From DT-110 sp030148525 (lineage in GTDB: Bacteria; Bacteroidota; Bacteroidia; Chitinophagales; Saprospiraceae): a stretch of DNA of 64,000 nucleotides. Below the pieces are notes generated by a model that had not been told where the DNA came from, ran no database searches, and was given only the letters and a program-made list of their open reading frames with translations. The stretch covers positions 5,332,001-5,396,000 of the forward strand of contig OZ245751.1 of assembly GCA_965227445.1 (NCBI GenBank). Direction: 5' to 3'. Shown here one piece after another: positions 48,410-56,645 of this stretch. A program made the position numbers and the translations under genes. The first letter of the stretch is position 1; each line of letters opens with the position of its first letter.

Positions 48410-50431
48410 CTAAGCCACCGTTTTCAACTTCTCCTTCAACGCGTACAACTCATCGCGGTGCTGGGCGGCGGATATGAAGTCCAGCTCTTTGGCTGCTTTC
48501 TTCATTTTACGCTCGGTATCGTCGATCATTTTTTCGATCTGCTCGCGGTTCATGTACTCGAGCACGGGATCAGCCGCCAGACTGGGTTCTTCCGGTTCGA
48601 TGTAGGCGTCCTTCTTGCCGCGGATGTCGAGGATGGTCTTTTTCGACATGATCTCCTCGCGGCTCTTGCGGACAGTCATCGGCGTGATGCCGTGCTCCTC
48701 GTTGTACTCCATTTGGATGGCGCGACGACGGTTGGTCTCGTCGATGGTCTTTTGCATGGAATCCGTGACCTTATCGGCGTAGAAGATGACCAGTCCGTTA
48801 GAGTTACGGGCGGCGCGTCCTGCCGTCTGGGTGAGGGAGCGGTTGTTGCGCAGAAAGCCTTCTTTGTCGGCATCCAGGATGGCGACCAGTGACACCTCGG
48901 GTAGGTCAAGGCCCTCCCGCAGCAGGTTCACGCCCACCAACACATCGAAGTCCCCCAGTCGCAGGTCGCGCAGGATCTCCACCCGCTCCATGGTATCCAC
49001 CTCGGAGTGGATGTAGCGCACCTTGATATTGTAGCGGGCCAGGTACTTGGTGAGCTCCTCGGCCATGCGTTTGGTGAGGGTGGTGACCAGTACGCGCTCT
49101 TCGCGCTCGATACGCGTTTGAATTTCTTCCATGAGATCGTCGACCTGATTCAGGCTCGGACGCACATCGATGGGCGGATCCAGCAATCCGGTCGGACGAA
49201 TAAGTTGCTCCACAATAAGTCCGTCGGTTTGCTCCATTTCGTAATCCCCTGGGGTGGCACTCACGAAGACTACCTGATTGATCAGGTTTTCAAATTCCGT
49301 GAAGTTCAGGGGGCGGTTGTCCATGGCCGATGGCAGCCGGAAACCGTGATTGACCAGACTCAATTTACGGGCCCGGTCGCCGCCAAACATACCCCTTACC
49401 TGCGGGATGGTCACGTGACTCTCATCGATGATCATCAGGTAGTCATCCGGGAAATAATCCAACAAACAGAAGGGACGCGTACCGGGGCGGCGACCGTCGA
49501 AAAAGCGGGAATAATTCTCAACACCATTGCAATAGCCCAACTCCTTCATCATCTCGATATCGAACATGGTCCGTTCGCGGATACGCTTGGCTTCGAGCAG
49601 GCGACCTTCTTTCTCGAAATATTTCTCTTGTTCGTTCAATTCATTAATGATGGCGTCGATGATCTGGTGGATGCGCTCCTTGGGCGCTATGTAGAGGTTG
49701 GCGGGGAAGATAGCTGCCGTATCCATGCGTTCGATCCGCTTGCCACTTTCGATCTCGATCATTTCGATCTCCTCGATCTCGTCCCCGAAGAAGGTCACCC
49801 GATAGCCGTAATCCACGTACGGCAGGTTGATATCGACGGTGTCGCCCCGCACGCGGAAGGTAGCCCGCCGGAAGTCCGTCTCGGTACGGGAATAGAGGCT
49901 GTCGACCAGGTCGTACAGGAAGGAATTCCGGCTCACCGTTTGTCCTTTCTTCAGCCGGATGATCCCCGATTTATAGTCTTCCGGGTTCCCCATACCATAG
50001 ATACAGGACACCGAGGCCACAATGATCACATCCCGCCGTCCGGACAACAGGGAGGAGGTCGCCCGCAAACGCAGCTTATCCACTTCCTCATTGATCGAGA
50101 GATCTTTTTCTATAAAGGTATCGGTTACCGAGATATACGCTTCGGGCTGGTAGTAGTCGTAGTAGGACACAAAGTATTCCACCGCATTATCCGGAAAGAA
50201 CTCCTTAAACTCTCCGTACAGCTGGGCGGTCAGGGTTTTGTTGTGGGTCAGGATCAGCGTTGGTCGGTTCAGCTCCGCGATCACGTTGGCCATTGTAAAC
50301 GTCTTGCCGGACCCGGTCACCCCGAGCAGCACCTGCGCTAACTCGCCGCCTTCGACAGCGTTGGTCAGTTGGTCAATGGCCTGCGGCTGGTCGCCCGTCG
50401 GTTTAAAGGAAGATTGGAGATTGAAGGACAT
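48410..50431 (-). CDS. uvrB: Excinuclease ABC subunit B (UvrB)
   Basis: A 673-residue UvrB, the damage-verifying helicase-like subunit of nucleotide excision repair. Motifs: Walker A LLGVTGSGKTFTMAN, the beta-hairpin region YYDYYQPEAYI, the DEAD-like LMIIDESHVTIPQ, motif VI QTAGRAARN, and a C-terminal UVR domain (IEKMIDDTERKMKKAAKELD) for UvrC binding. Length and all motifs match the family. It is a housekeeping gene and a good anchor for placing the window in a chromosome. Confidence 0.98.
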   Translation of the reverse strand: MSFNLQSSFKPTGDQPQAIDQLTNAVEGGELAQVLLGVTGSGKTFTMANVIAELNRPTLILTHNKTLTAQLYGEFKEFFPDNAVEYFVSYYDYYQPEAYISVTDTFIEKDLSINEEVDKLRLRATSSLLSGRRDVIIVASVSCIYGMGNPEDYKSGIIRLKKGQTVSRNSFLYDLVDSLYSRTETDFRRATFRVRGDTVDINLPYVDYGYRVTFFGDEIEEIEMIEIESGKRIERMDTAAIFPANLYIAPKERIHQIIDAIINELNEQEKYFEKEGRLLEAKRIRERTMFDIEMMKELGYCNGVENYSRFFDGRRPGTRPFCLLDYFPDDYLMIIDESHVTIPQVRGMFGGDRARKLSLVNHGFRLPSAMDNRPLNFTEFENLINQVVFVSATPGDYEMEQTDGLIVEQLIRPTGLLDPPIDVRPSLNQVDDLMEEIQTRIEREERVLVTTLTKRMAEELTKYLARYNIKVRYIHSEVDTMERVEILRDLRLGDFDVLVGVNLLREGLDLPEVSLVAILDADKEGFLRNNRSLTQTAGRAARNSNGLVIFYADKVTDSMQKTIDETNRRRAIQMEYNEEHGITPMTVRKSREEIMSKKTILDIRGKKDAYIEPEEPSLAADPVLEYMNREQIEKMIDDTERKMKKAAKELDFISAAQHRDELYALKEKLKTVA

Positions 50432-50480
50432 GTGGTTGATGCTTTGTTTTTACATAATGCGTGAAAACGGACGCTGGTTT

Positions 50481-50855
50481 AAAACCCTCCTCCCGGCCTC
50501 CTCCCTTTGGAAAGGGAGGAGGAGTCGTTTTTTGGTGCACTAAGACCTGTTTAGAACATTTTTGAATAAAAAAGAGGATGTTCTGTACATCTTTTTTTAG
50601 CGCAACCCTGTTCAAGCACACCTCCTTTCAGCTGGATTTATCTCCATAAACGAAAGAATTAGCAGTTGTTTATACCATAACATGTCTACTTGCGGTACCT
50701 CAATTCTTTCCAAAGGGAGAAACAGGCTGGATTTTACAGAAAAAGTAATAAAAATGCCTCTTTCAAGGCAAAAAGACTTCGTATGTAAAATCTGTCTCCT
50801 AATTAAATTTCTGAAAGCCCTCCCTTCCACAAGGGAGGGTTTGGGTGGGTTTTCA
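50481..50855. repeat. CCCTCCCTT hairpin repeats, copies 4 and 5
   Basis: Copy 4 (50481-50522) pairs CCTCCTCCCTTT with AAAGGGAGGAGG. Copy 5 (50817-50855) pairs GCCCTCCCTT with AAGGGAGGGT and ends TTGGGTGGGTTTTCAAT. A small hairpin GATGT-TCTGT-ACATC with A/T flanks lies at 50577-50591. The 534-base gap 50432-50965 contains no gene. Confidence 0.7.
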
Positions 50856-50914
50856 ATCTAATAATCAAAGGATTCCCAAAAATCATCCACTCAAACATAC
50901 GAAATCTCCCACCC

Positions 50915-50922
50915 TACTTTTG
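50915..50922 (+). promoter_or_regulatory. Perfect -7 element upstream of the DUF559 gene
   Basis: TACTTTTG fits the Bacteroidota -7 consensus exactly and is 43 bases upstream of the start at 50966. Confidence 0.45.
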
Positions 50923-50965
50923 GTAAAATTAGTCCTGGCAACCTTGCCCTTGATTAGTCCTTATT

Positions 50966-51376
50966 ATGTCCATGAAAACATACCTCCAAATTCGCGAGCG
51001 AGCCCGCGAGCTACGCAAAAACCCAACTCCTGCTGAAGCCTTTTTCTGGGCCAAGGTCCGGAAGAAACAAATGGCAGGTAATAAAATTCTGCGACAGTAT
51101 ATCGTGCGCTATACCGTAAATCCAAATGTCCCGATTTACTACATCGTCGATTTTTACCACCATTCTACCCGGCTGATAATTGAGATCGATGGTTCTATCC
51201 ACAATGACCGCACAGAGGAGGATGCTATCCGCCAGCAAACACTCGAAAATGTAGGTTATATCTTTCTACGTTTCTCAAATGACCAAGTCTTAAATGATTG
51301 GCCGGCTGTGGAAAGACAATTACTTGAGACCCTGGAAAACAGTCCGACTTTTGAGAATAATTATCATCCTGAATAA
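50966..51376 (+). CDS. DUF559 endonuclease-like protein
   Basis: A 136-residue DUF559 protein, a Vsr-like PD-(D/E)XK fold. Visible features: ARELRKNPTPAEAFFWAKVR, ILRQYIV, YYIVDFYHHSTRLIIEIDGS, and RQQTLENVGYIFLRFSNDQV. The Asp in IVDFY and the Glu/Asp in IIEIDG are the putative metal ligands. Function is not established; relatives are linked to DNA repair or mobile elements. It is a single gene between hairpin repeats, which suggests mobility, and it lies convergent to the cyclase gene. Confidence 0.88.
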   Translation: MSMKTYLQIRERARELRKNPTPAEAFFWAKVRKKQMAGNKILRQYIVRYTVNPNVPIYYIVDFYHHSTRLIIEIDGSIHNDRTEEDAIRQQTLENVGYIFLRFSNDQVLNDWPAVERQLLETLENSPTFENNYHPE

Positions 51377-51390
51377 ATTGAAGAATATCG

Positions 51391-51502
51391 TTAAGCCCTC
51401 CCTTCCAAAAGGAAGAACCAGAATAGTTTTTCAATTAATCATGCCATAAACAGAAACGCGTTAAGCCCTCCCTTCCAAAAGGGAGGGTTTGGGTGGGTTT
51501 TA
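51391..51502. repeat. CCCTCCCTT hairpin repeats, copies 6 and 7
   Basis: Copy 6 (51391-51440) is damaged: its right arm has lost the GGGAGGG. Copy 7 (51462-51502) is intact, and its terminal GGGTTTTA supplies the TAA stop (complement of 51500-51502) of the cyclase gene on the minus strand. Copy 1 likewise overlaps a stop codon (DUF4386). Confidence 0.75.
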
Positions 51503-53155
51503 CACCGCGGCCCCCACGCGCTCCCGCTCGACGAAATACATATCAATATCACCCTTATTTTTCGCATAGATCTTTCCGCGGTGGCGGCAATCGAAGCGGT
51601 ACTGGATACGCTGGAAGGTGGTCTCTGATACGTTGACTTGACCGGGGGGGCAATTGGTCTCCATGCGGGCTGCCATATTGACGGTGTCGCCCCAAATATC
51701 GTAGGCAAACTTCTTGGTGCCCACCACTCCGGCTACCACCGGTCCGGTATGGATGCCGATGCGAGCCTCAAAGAAAGGTTTACCCTGGCGTTGTCGCACC
51801 TGTTTATACTCATCCAGGAATTGCTGGATTTCCAGGGCGGCCCGCACCATATTATAGGGGATAGTCGTGCGCTCCGTGAGGCCACTGGCACACATATAGG
51901 CATCACCGATGGTCTTGATCTTCTCAATGTCTTCGTACTGCCCGATGATATGGTCAAAGGCCTTAAAACATTTATCGAGCTCCTCCACGAGTTCTTCCGG
52001 ACTGAGTTCCTCGGATATCTGAGTGAAGTTGCGGAAATCAGAAAAGAAAACCGACACGTGCTCAAACCGGCGGGCCTGGGCCTTTTGATTCTCTTTGAGC
52101 TCGCTGGCGATGGCCGCCGGCAGGATGTTCAGTAGTAAATCTTCGGAGCGCTGACGCTCCTGTTGAATGATCTCGTTTTTGATGGCCAACTCCTGGGCCG
52201 AACGCTTTTTCGAGCGAAAGCGCCAGTAAGTGAGCAAGAATATCAGAAACAAGGAAGCTACTCCAATGCCTGAAATACGCAGAAAACTGGTCCTTTGACT
52301 GAGCTTCAATTGCTCGATGGCCAGGTCAGCACGAGCTTCCTCCAGCATGTACCTTTTTTCCAGCGTATCCCGCGATAGCTTTTTGACAGCCTCACTTTGC
52401 TCGCGGGCGTATTCTTCGGCCCGCTGCTTTTGCTGGGAGAGGTCAACCAGCGCTTCTTCTTTTTTGGAGATTTCCTGCTCCACCTTATTCTTGGCCGATA
52501 CCAGCTGGTCCTGCTGGGCTTCGAGTTGCTGTTTTTCACTCGAGAGGGTATTCCGCTCGTTGGCAATCTGATTGCGTTCCTCGATCAGCCGGTCAATTTC
52601 CGATTGCAGCAATTGGCGTTCCTGCTCCAGGTTGGCTTTCTCCCGGGCTAGCTGCGCCTTCTGCCGCTCGTACTGACTTTCCAGTTCGCTGATACTGGTC
52701 CCACTGGAGCTAAAATATTCGAAAGCTTCTTTATTGATCTCGTAGGCCCGGCGGTAGTTGCGTTTTTTACGCCACAGGTCCGATCGCTCGTCGACCGAGC
52801 GGATGATCAGGTCCGAATCGCCCGCCCGCTTGGCGTAAGTCAGGGTCGACTTTAACCATACCTCCTGGTTCCGCTCATCGCGTTCGCGCTCGTACCCCTC
52901 GGCTGTCAGGAAGGCTGTGCGGGCCAGCATAGCATTATTCTGCAAGTTCTGGGCCAGTTTATGGGCATCCTTAGCGTATTCAATAGCCGTTTCGGCATCG
53001 GTACGCATCAACTGCTCCGCGATCTGGTAATTCAGTTCCAGTTTTTCCCGCTGAGTGGCGGCGGATTGTAGCTGCTTCTGCAATTCATCAACCGATTGGC
53101 CTTGAACGGTTATCCATCCCAACAAAAGCAGGCAGCACGTAATCAGGTGTTTCAT
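51500..53155 (-). CDS. Class III adenylate/guanylate cyclase with coiled coil
   Basis: About 551 residues from MKHLITCCLLLLG (53155). Signal peptide to ~20 (WITVQGQ), helical repeats ~25-150, a long coiled coil ~155-300 (LAREKANLEQERQLLQSEID), a membrane helix at ~313-333, then the catalytic domain (~365-545). The domain shows FSDFRNFT with a metal-binding Asp, KTIGDAYMCASGL, ARIGIHTGPVVAGVVG and IWGDTVNMAARM. It produces cAMP or cGMP, probably in response to an envelope signal sensed by the periplasmic part. Bacteroidota use of cyclic nucleotides is poorly known. Confidence 0.92.
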   Translation of the reverse strand: MKHLITCCLLLLGWITVQGQSVDELQKQLQSAATQREKLELNYQIAEQLMRTDAETAIEYAKDAHKLAQNLQNNAMLARTAFLTAEGYERERDERNQEVWLKSTLTYAKRAGDSDLIIRSVDERSDLWRKKRNYRRAYEINKEAFEYFSSSGTSISELESQYERQKAQLAREKANLEQERQLLQSEIDRLIEERNQIANERNTLSSEKQQLEAQQDQLVSAKNKVEQEISKKEEALVDLSQQKQRAEEYAREQSEAVKKLSRDTLEKRYMLEEARADLAIEQLKLSQRTSFLRISGIGVASLFLIFLLTYWRFRSKKRSAQELAIKNEIIQQERQRSEDLLLNILPAAIASELKENQKAQARRFEHVSVFFSDFRNFTQISEELSPEELVEELDKCFKAFDHIIGQYEDIEKIKTIGDAYMCASGLTERTTIPYNMVRAALEIQQFLDEYKQVRQRQGKPFFEARIGIHTGPVVAGVVGTKKFAYDIWGDTVNMAARMETNCPPGQVNVSETTFQRIQYRFDCRHRGKIYAKNKGDIDMYFVERERVGAAV

Positions 53156-53342
53156 AGTTCGAACAGTTAAAACGGTGCACATCACCATAATGCAAATTTA
53201 CTAATATATTGTTACAGGTTTGAGGTTTGAGGTGTGGGGTTTGAGGTTAGGTTATAGGTTTATGGGGTTCGACGATCAGGGATAGAACGCACAGGGTTCC
53301 AACTATATCTGTTAGCCTTATCCCGACCGTGAACCGTGCATG

Positions 53343-53384
53343 CCTGCCGAAGCCCATACGGGCGTATGCCTTAGCGTAGGCAGG
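53343..53384. repeat. GAAGCC/GGCGTA mini-hairpin, copy with ACGGGCGTA
   Basis: CCTGCC at the left pairs with GGCAGG at the right. The interior GAAGCCCATACGGGCGTA is the exact inverse of the insertion in copy A of the ATATCTGG element (44406-44427). It lies in the 281-base gap between the cyclase and CrtA-like genes, among GACCGTGAACCGT microrepeats. Confidence 0.65.
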
Positions 53385-53436
53385 AGCCGTAGACCGTTGG
53401 CCGTGAACCGTAAACCTTCCTACCTGTTCTACTGCC

Positions 53437-54192
53437 ATGCAATCAACCGAAGTCGTTACTATTACTTTTTTTCAATACCGGGGAATTCGTGATCGCTGGT
53501 TTGGCTTTCGCCAAATGGGTTTGGCACCGCGCTGGTTGCGGGATGTTTCCGGCATGCCTTTCGGCAAAATGCTGGGTAGCGGCGGCGGAAACGGATTTAG
53601 CATCTGGCCCGACTTTTCTACCTATGGCTTCCTCGGTGTCTGGACCAACGAAGGGGCCGCCCGCACCTTCCTCGATACCCATCCTTTCGTGTCGGAGATG
53701 CGCCAGCGAAGTCAGCAAATGGGAACCTTGTTCATGCGCACCGCTAAGGTGCACGGGTTATGGGACGATCAGGTGCCCTTCACTGAAAATACCGATTACC
53801 GACCCGATGCACCGGTCGGCGTCCTTACCCGAGCCACCATCGCGCGAAAACATCTCTGGAAATTTTGGCGATTTGTACCACCGGTAAGCCGATCCATGAG
53901 TGAGCATCGCAATGGGCTCCTTTTCTCCAAAGGGATCGGTGAGGTTCCACTTATCCAGCAGGCAACCTTCAGTTTGTGGACCGACAGTCACGCTATGCGC
54001 GCATATGCCTACGAAAGTCACCACCACAAACAAGTCGTGAAAAAGACCCGCGAGATCGGATGGTACTCCGAAGAGCTTTTTGCCCGCTTTCATCCCTACG
54101 CCAAGCAGGGCGAAATACCCGGGTTGAAGCAGTCGCTGGCGGGGCTTGGATTAGAAGATTACGGGGCCATTGGAACGTTGAATGCTGAATGA
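53437..54192 (+). CDS. CrtA-like (spheroidene monooxygenase family) protein
   Basis: A 251-residue protein resembling spheroidene monooxygenase. Diagnostic parts are MLGSGGGNGFSIWPDFSTYG, VGVLTRATIARKHLWKFWRF, GEVPLIQQATFSLWTDSHAM and GWYSEELFARFHPY. In purple bacteria CrtA adds keto groups to carotenoids. Bacteroidota homologues occur outside carotenoid clusters, as here, and may oxidise other substrates. No other carotenoid gene is nearby. Heme or iron ligands cannot be assigned with confidence. Confidence 0.8.
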   Translation: MQSTEVVTITFFQYRGIRDRWFGFRQMGLAPRWLRDVSGMPFGKMLGSGGGNGFSIWPDFSTYGFLGVWTNEGAARTFLDTHPFVSEMRQRSQQMGTLFMRTAKVHGLWDDQVPFTENTDYRPDAPVGVLTRATIARKHLWKFWRFVPPVSRSMSEHRNGLLFSKGIGEVPLIQQATFSLWTDSHAMRAYAYESHHHKQVVKKTREIGWYSEELFARFHPYAKQGEIPGLKQSLAGLGLEDYGAIGTLNAE

Positions 54193-54257
54193 TGAGTGAT
54201 GAATTAATTCAGCAATCATCATTCAATATGTCAAGTTAGTATATTACCGAAAAAAAG

Positions 54258-55580
54258 ATGCGCCTCCTCTTCCCCTTATTCTTATTACTGGTTCCCGGTT
54301 TTGCCAGTAGTCAGACAGTCATTGATACTGTCGATCGTCAAATTGCCAGCCGGACTGATCAATGGTTGGATTTTTCCCAATCGTGGGAACCCACCGACTC
54401 CACCGATTACAGCTACCGGTTCGACGGGCAGCGCAATACAGTGGAACAATGGCAATACGATGGGGAATCATGGTCACTGACCGGTCGCTCCAATTATCAA
54501 TACCGAGGCGACGGGCAGGAACAACGAGCTACCACCCTGTCCCTGGACCCATTTGGCGACACCCTGGACCTGAAGCGCACCCTCTTTGACTACACCCCGG
54601 CCGGCGAACTTCGTCTGGTCATGAATCAGCAATGGGAAGCTGGTGACTGGGCAACCATCCTGCGCCTAACCTACGCCTACACAGGCAATCGTGTGGCAGC
54701 TGTTAATCGAGAATCCATTCGTCCGGATGGGCGGATCAACCTGGAACGCACCGAATTCACCTACGATGAAGCCGGCAACACCATCGAAGAACTGGTGAAG
54801 ACGCTGGACGGCGATAGCCTCAATAACTCCTTCCGCATCCGGCAGATCTTCGACGCGGAGCGCCAACTCCGGCAACGCTTTGAAGAGGAATGGTCCTTTG
54901 GAAATTGGCTAAGTCGCTCCCGGACCGACTATTTCTATTTGCGATCCGATACACTACACGCCGATACGGCCGTCACCTACCAGTGGCTGGCCGGTAATTG
55001 GCGCCCTTTTTTGCGACAGCGATCCGAAGAACATCCTGCGGAAGCCCGAAATAGTGCCAATTATCTGGAGCAATGGGCCGGAACCGCATGGATCGGCCTG
55101 CAACGCACCCTGCGCATCTACGACGAGCAGGCCCGGCTGCAGGCCATCACCTTCCAGCAGCGCACCAGTGACTGGATGGATGTGCGTCGTACTCTTCAGC
55201 AATACAATACCCGCGATCAGATCACCGAAGTCATCCGTCAGGATGCGGCCGCCAACGGTTGGCGCAACAGTACCCGGACGCTTTACTGGTACGAAGCGCT
55301 GCCCATCACCACCTCGGTCCGGCAACCACCCCTGACCGGAGTACGCCTGTTTCCCAACCCCGCCACCGAGTCTTTTACGGTCGAATTACCTGCTCCCGAC
55401 GCAACCATAACGCGCCTTCAGCTGTATGACATGCAGGGCCGTTTGTGGCTGCAGCAGTCCTTTCACAGTTCGAACCAGCGGATAAGTCTGCCGGGGCATT
55501 TGCCGGAAGGCATATATATTGTCCATCTCGAAAACGCCAACGGACGGGGAAGCTGGCCACTAGTCCGCCAGAGTCCCTGA
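54258..55580 (+). CDS. Secreted protein with strand repeats and T9SS sorting domain
   Basis: A 440-residue exported protein: signal peptide (GFASSQ, ~20 residues), then ~330 residues of repeated beta-strand units with a W..G.W or WL..NW spacing (QWQYDGESWSLTGRSNYQYR, QQWEAGDWATILRLTYAYTG, EEWSFGNWLSRSRTDYFYL). A T9SS type A sorting domain begins at ~355 (RLFPNPATESFTV) and ends GIYIVHLENANG. The repeats look YD/RHS-like but no family was assigned. It is a surface or secreted protein, possibly adhesive. Confidence 0.8.
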   Translation: MRLLFPLFLLLVPGFASSQTVIDTVDRQIASRTDQWLDFSQSWEPTDSTDYSYRFDGQRNTVEQWQYDGESWSLTGRSNYQYRGDGQEQRATTLSLDPFGDTLDLKRTLFDYTPAGELRLVMNQQWEAGDWATILRLTYAYTGNRVAAVNRESIRPDGRINLERTEFTYDEAGNTIEELVKTLDGDSLNNSFRIRQIFDAERQLRQRFEEEWSFGNWLSRSRTDYFYLRSDTLHADTAVTYQWLAGNWRPFLRQRSEEHPAEARNSANYLEQWAGTAWIGLQRTLRIYDEQARLQAITFQQRTSDWMDVRRTLQQYNTRDQITEVIRQDAAANGWRNSTRTLYWYEALPITTSVRQPPLTGVRLFPNPATESFTVELPAPDATITRLQLYDMQGRLWLQQSFHSSNQRISLPGHLPEGIYIVHLENANGRGSWPLVRQSP

Positions 55581-55595
55581 TCGAAAAACCAATAC

Positions 55596-56357
55596 ATGGA
55601 TTTACACTTTAAGACATTTGGTACCGGCGATCCCCTGATCATTCTCCACGGATTATTCGGTACCTCTGATAATTGGCAAACGCTGGGCAAGCGATTTGCC
55701 GAGCACTACATGGTGTACCTGGTCGACCAGCGAAATCACGGCCGTAGTCCGCACGATGATGCCATGGATTACCCCCATATGGCCGATGACCTGCGTCAGT
55801 TTATGCAGGAAAACTGGATTCACCGGGCACATATCCTGGGGCACTCCATGGGTGGAAAAACGGCGATGGAATTTGCGCTGCGCAATCCCGATATGACTGA
55901 CAAGCTGGTGGTGGTCGATATTGCACCAAAAACCTACCCGCCGGGGCACGACCTCATTTTTAAAGCCCTGCGAAGTATTAATCCGGCTACCCTCGCCAAC
56001 CGTCAGGAAGCAGAGGATGCCCTGGCCAAAGACATTGACGATGCCGGCATTCGACTATTTCTGCTCAAAAACCTGGCCCGCGAAAAAAAGGGTGGCTTTC
56101 GCTGGAAGATGAACCTGGAAGGAATCTATCAGAATTACGAGCAGATACTGGAGAAACCGACCGCATCCGCCCCCTTCCACGGCGAAGCACTATTCATTCG
56201 GGGCGGGAAATCAGGCTACATAGAACCCGGTGATGAATCACTTATCGAGCAGTGGTTTCCCGAGGCTCGCCTGGAGACCATGAACGCCGGACACTGGGTT
56301 CACGCCGAGGATCCCGATGGTCTTTACGACCTGGTTCATGGCTTTTTGTCGGCCTAG
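55596..56357 (+). CDS. Alpha/beta hydrolase (YbfF-like esterase)
   Basis: A 253-residue cytoplasmic hydrolase starting 15 bases after the preceding gene. The sequence LIILHGLFGTSDNWQTLGKR and the nucleophile elbow GHSMGGKTAMEFAL (Ser) fit YbfF-type esterases, with His in GHWVHAEDPDG. The Asp/Glu is probably in the GDESLIEQWF region. Activity on short-chain or thioesters is expected. The substrate is unknown. Confidence 0.92.
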   Translation: MDLHFKTFGTGDPLIILHGLFGTSDNWQTLGKRFAEHYMVYLVDQRNHGRSPHDDAMDYPHMADDLRQFMQENWIHRAHILGHSMGGKTAMEFALRNPDMTDKLVVVDIAPKTYPPGHDLIFKALRSINPATLANRQEAEDALAKDIDDAGIRLFLLKNLAREKKGGFRWKMNLEGIYQNYEQILEKPTASAPFHGEALFIRGGKSGYIEPGDESLIEQWFPEARLETMNAGHWVHAEDPDGLYDLVHGFLSA

Positions 56358-56449
56358 AGCCATAAAGTTTGCCCGTTGATCGATTCGGGGACCGAAAGCC
56401 CCAAATAGAGCACCGGATTTTGTACTATAGCAAGGCTGCGGACGTTTTA

Positions 56450-56612
56450 AGAGCGTGTTTGGGATTTATCCTTTGGACTGCAAATGTCTATTATTTGAAC
56501 CTCACTGCAGCCTTTTTTCGCCCCGTAGCCATGCTACGAAGCTCAAAAAAGGCTTTGTGAGAACCAAATTCTAGACATTTTCGCCATCAAAAACAAATCC
56601 CAAACACGCTCT
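56450..56612. mobile_element. 163-bp MITE-like element, uninterrupted copy
   Basis: AGAGCGTGTTTGGGATTT at the left and its exact complement at the right, with the internal AGCCTTTTTT/AAAAAAGGCT hairpin. It corresponds to the element at 12914-13177 without the nested insertion. It lies 33 bases upstream of the S41 peptidase start, and its last T is the first base of a -7-like TAACTTTC (56612-56619). Confidence 0.9.
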
Positions 56613-56619
56613 AACTTTC
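56612..56619 (+). promoter_or_regulatory. Probable -7 element formed at the mobile-element edge
   Basis: TAACTTTC fits the TAnnTTTG pattern apart from the final base. The T at 56612 is the last base of the terminal inverted repeat. Any -33 element would lie within the repeat. This may drive the S41 peptidase gene. Confidence 0.4.
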
Positions 56620-56645
56620 GCACGACTCTTAAAAGAAACAAAGCT

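Noticed and set aside
49007..50341. 444-codon plus-strand frame opposite UvrB
   Set aside because: It is the antisense shadow of a complete, motif-perfect UvrB gene and has no recognisable domain or start signals.
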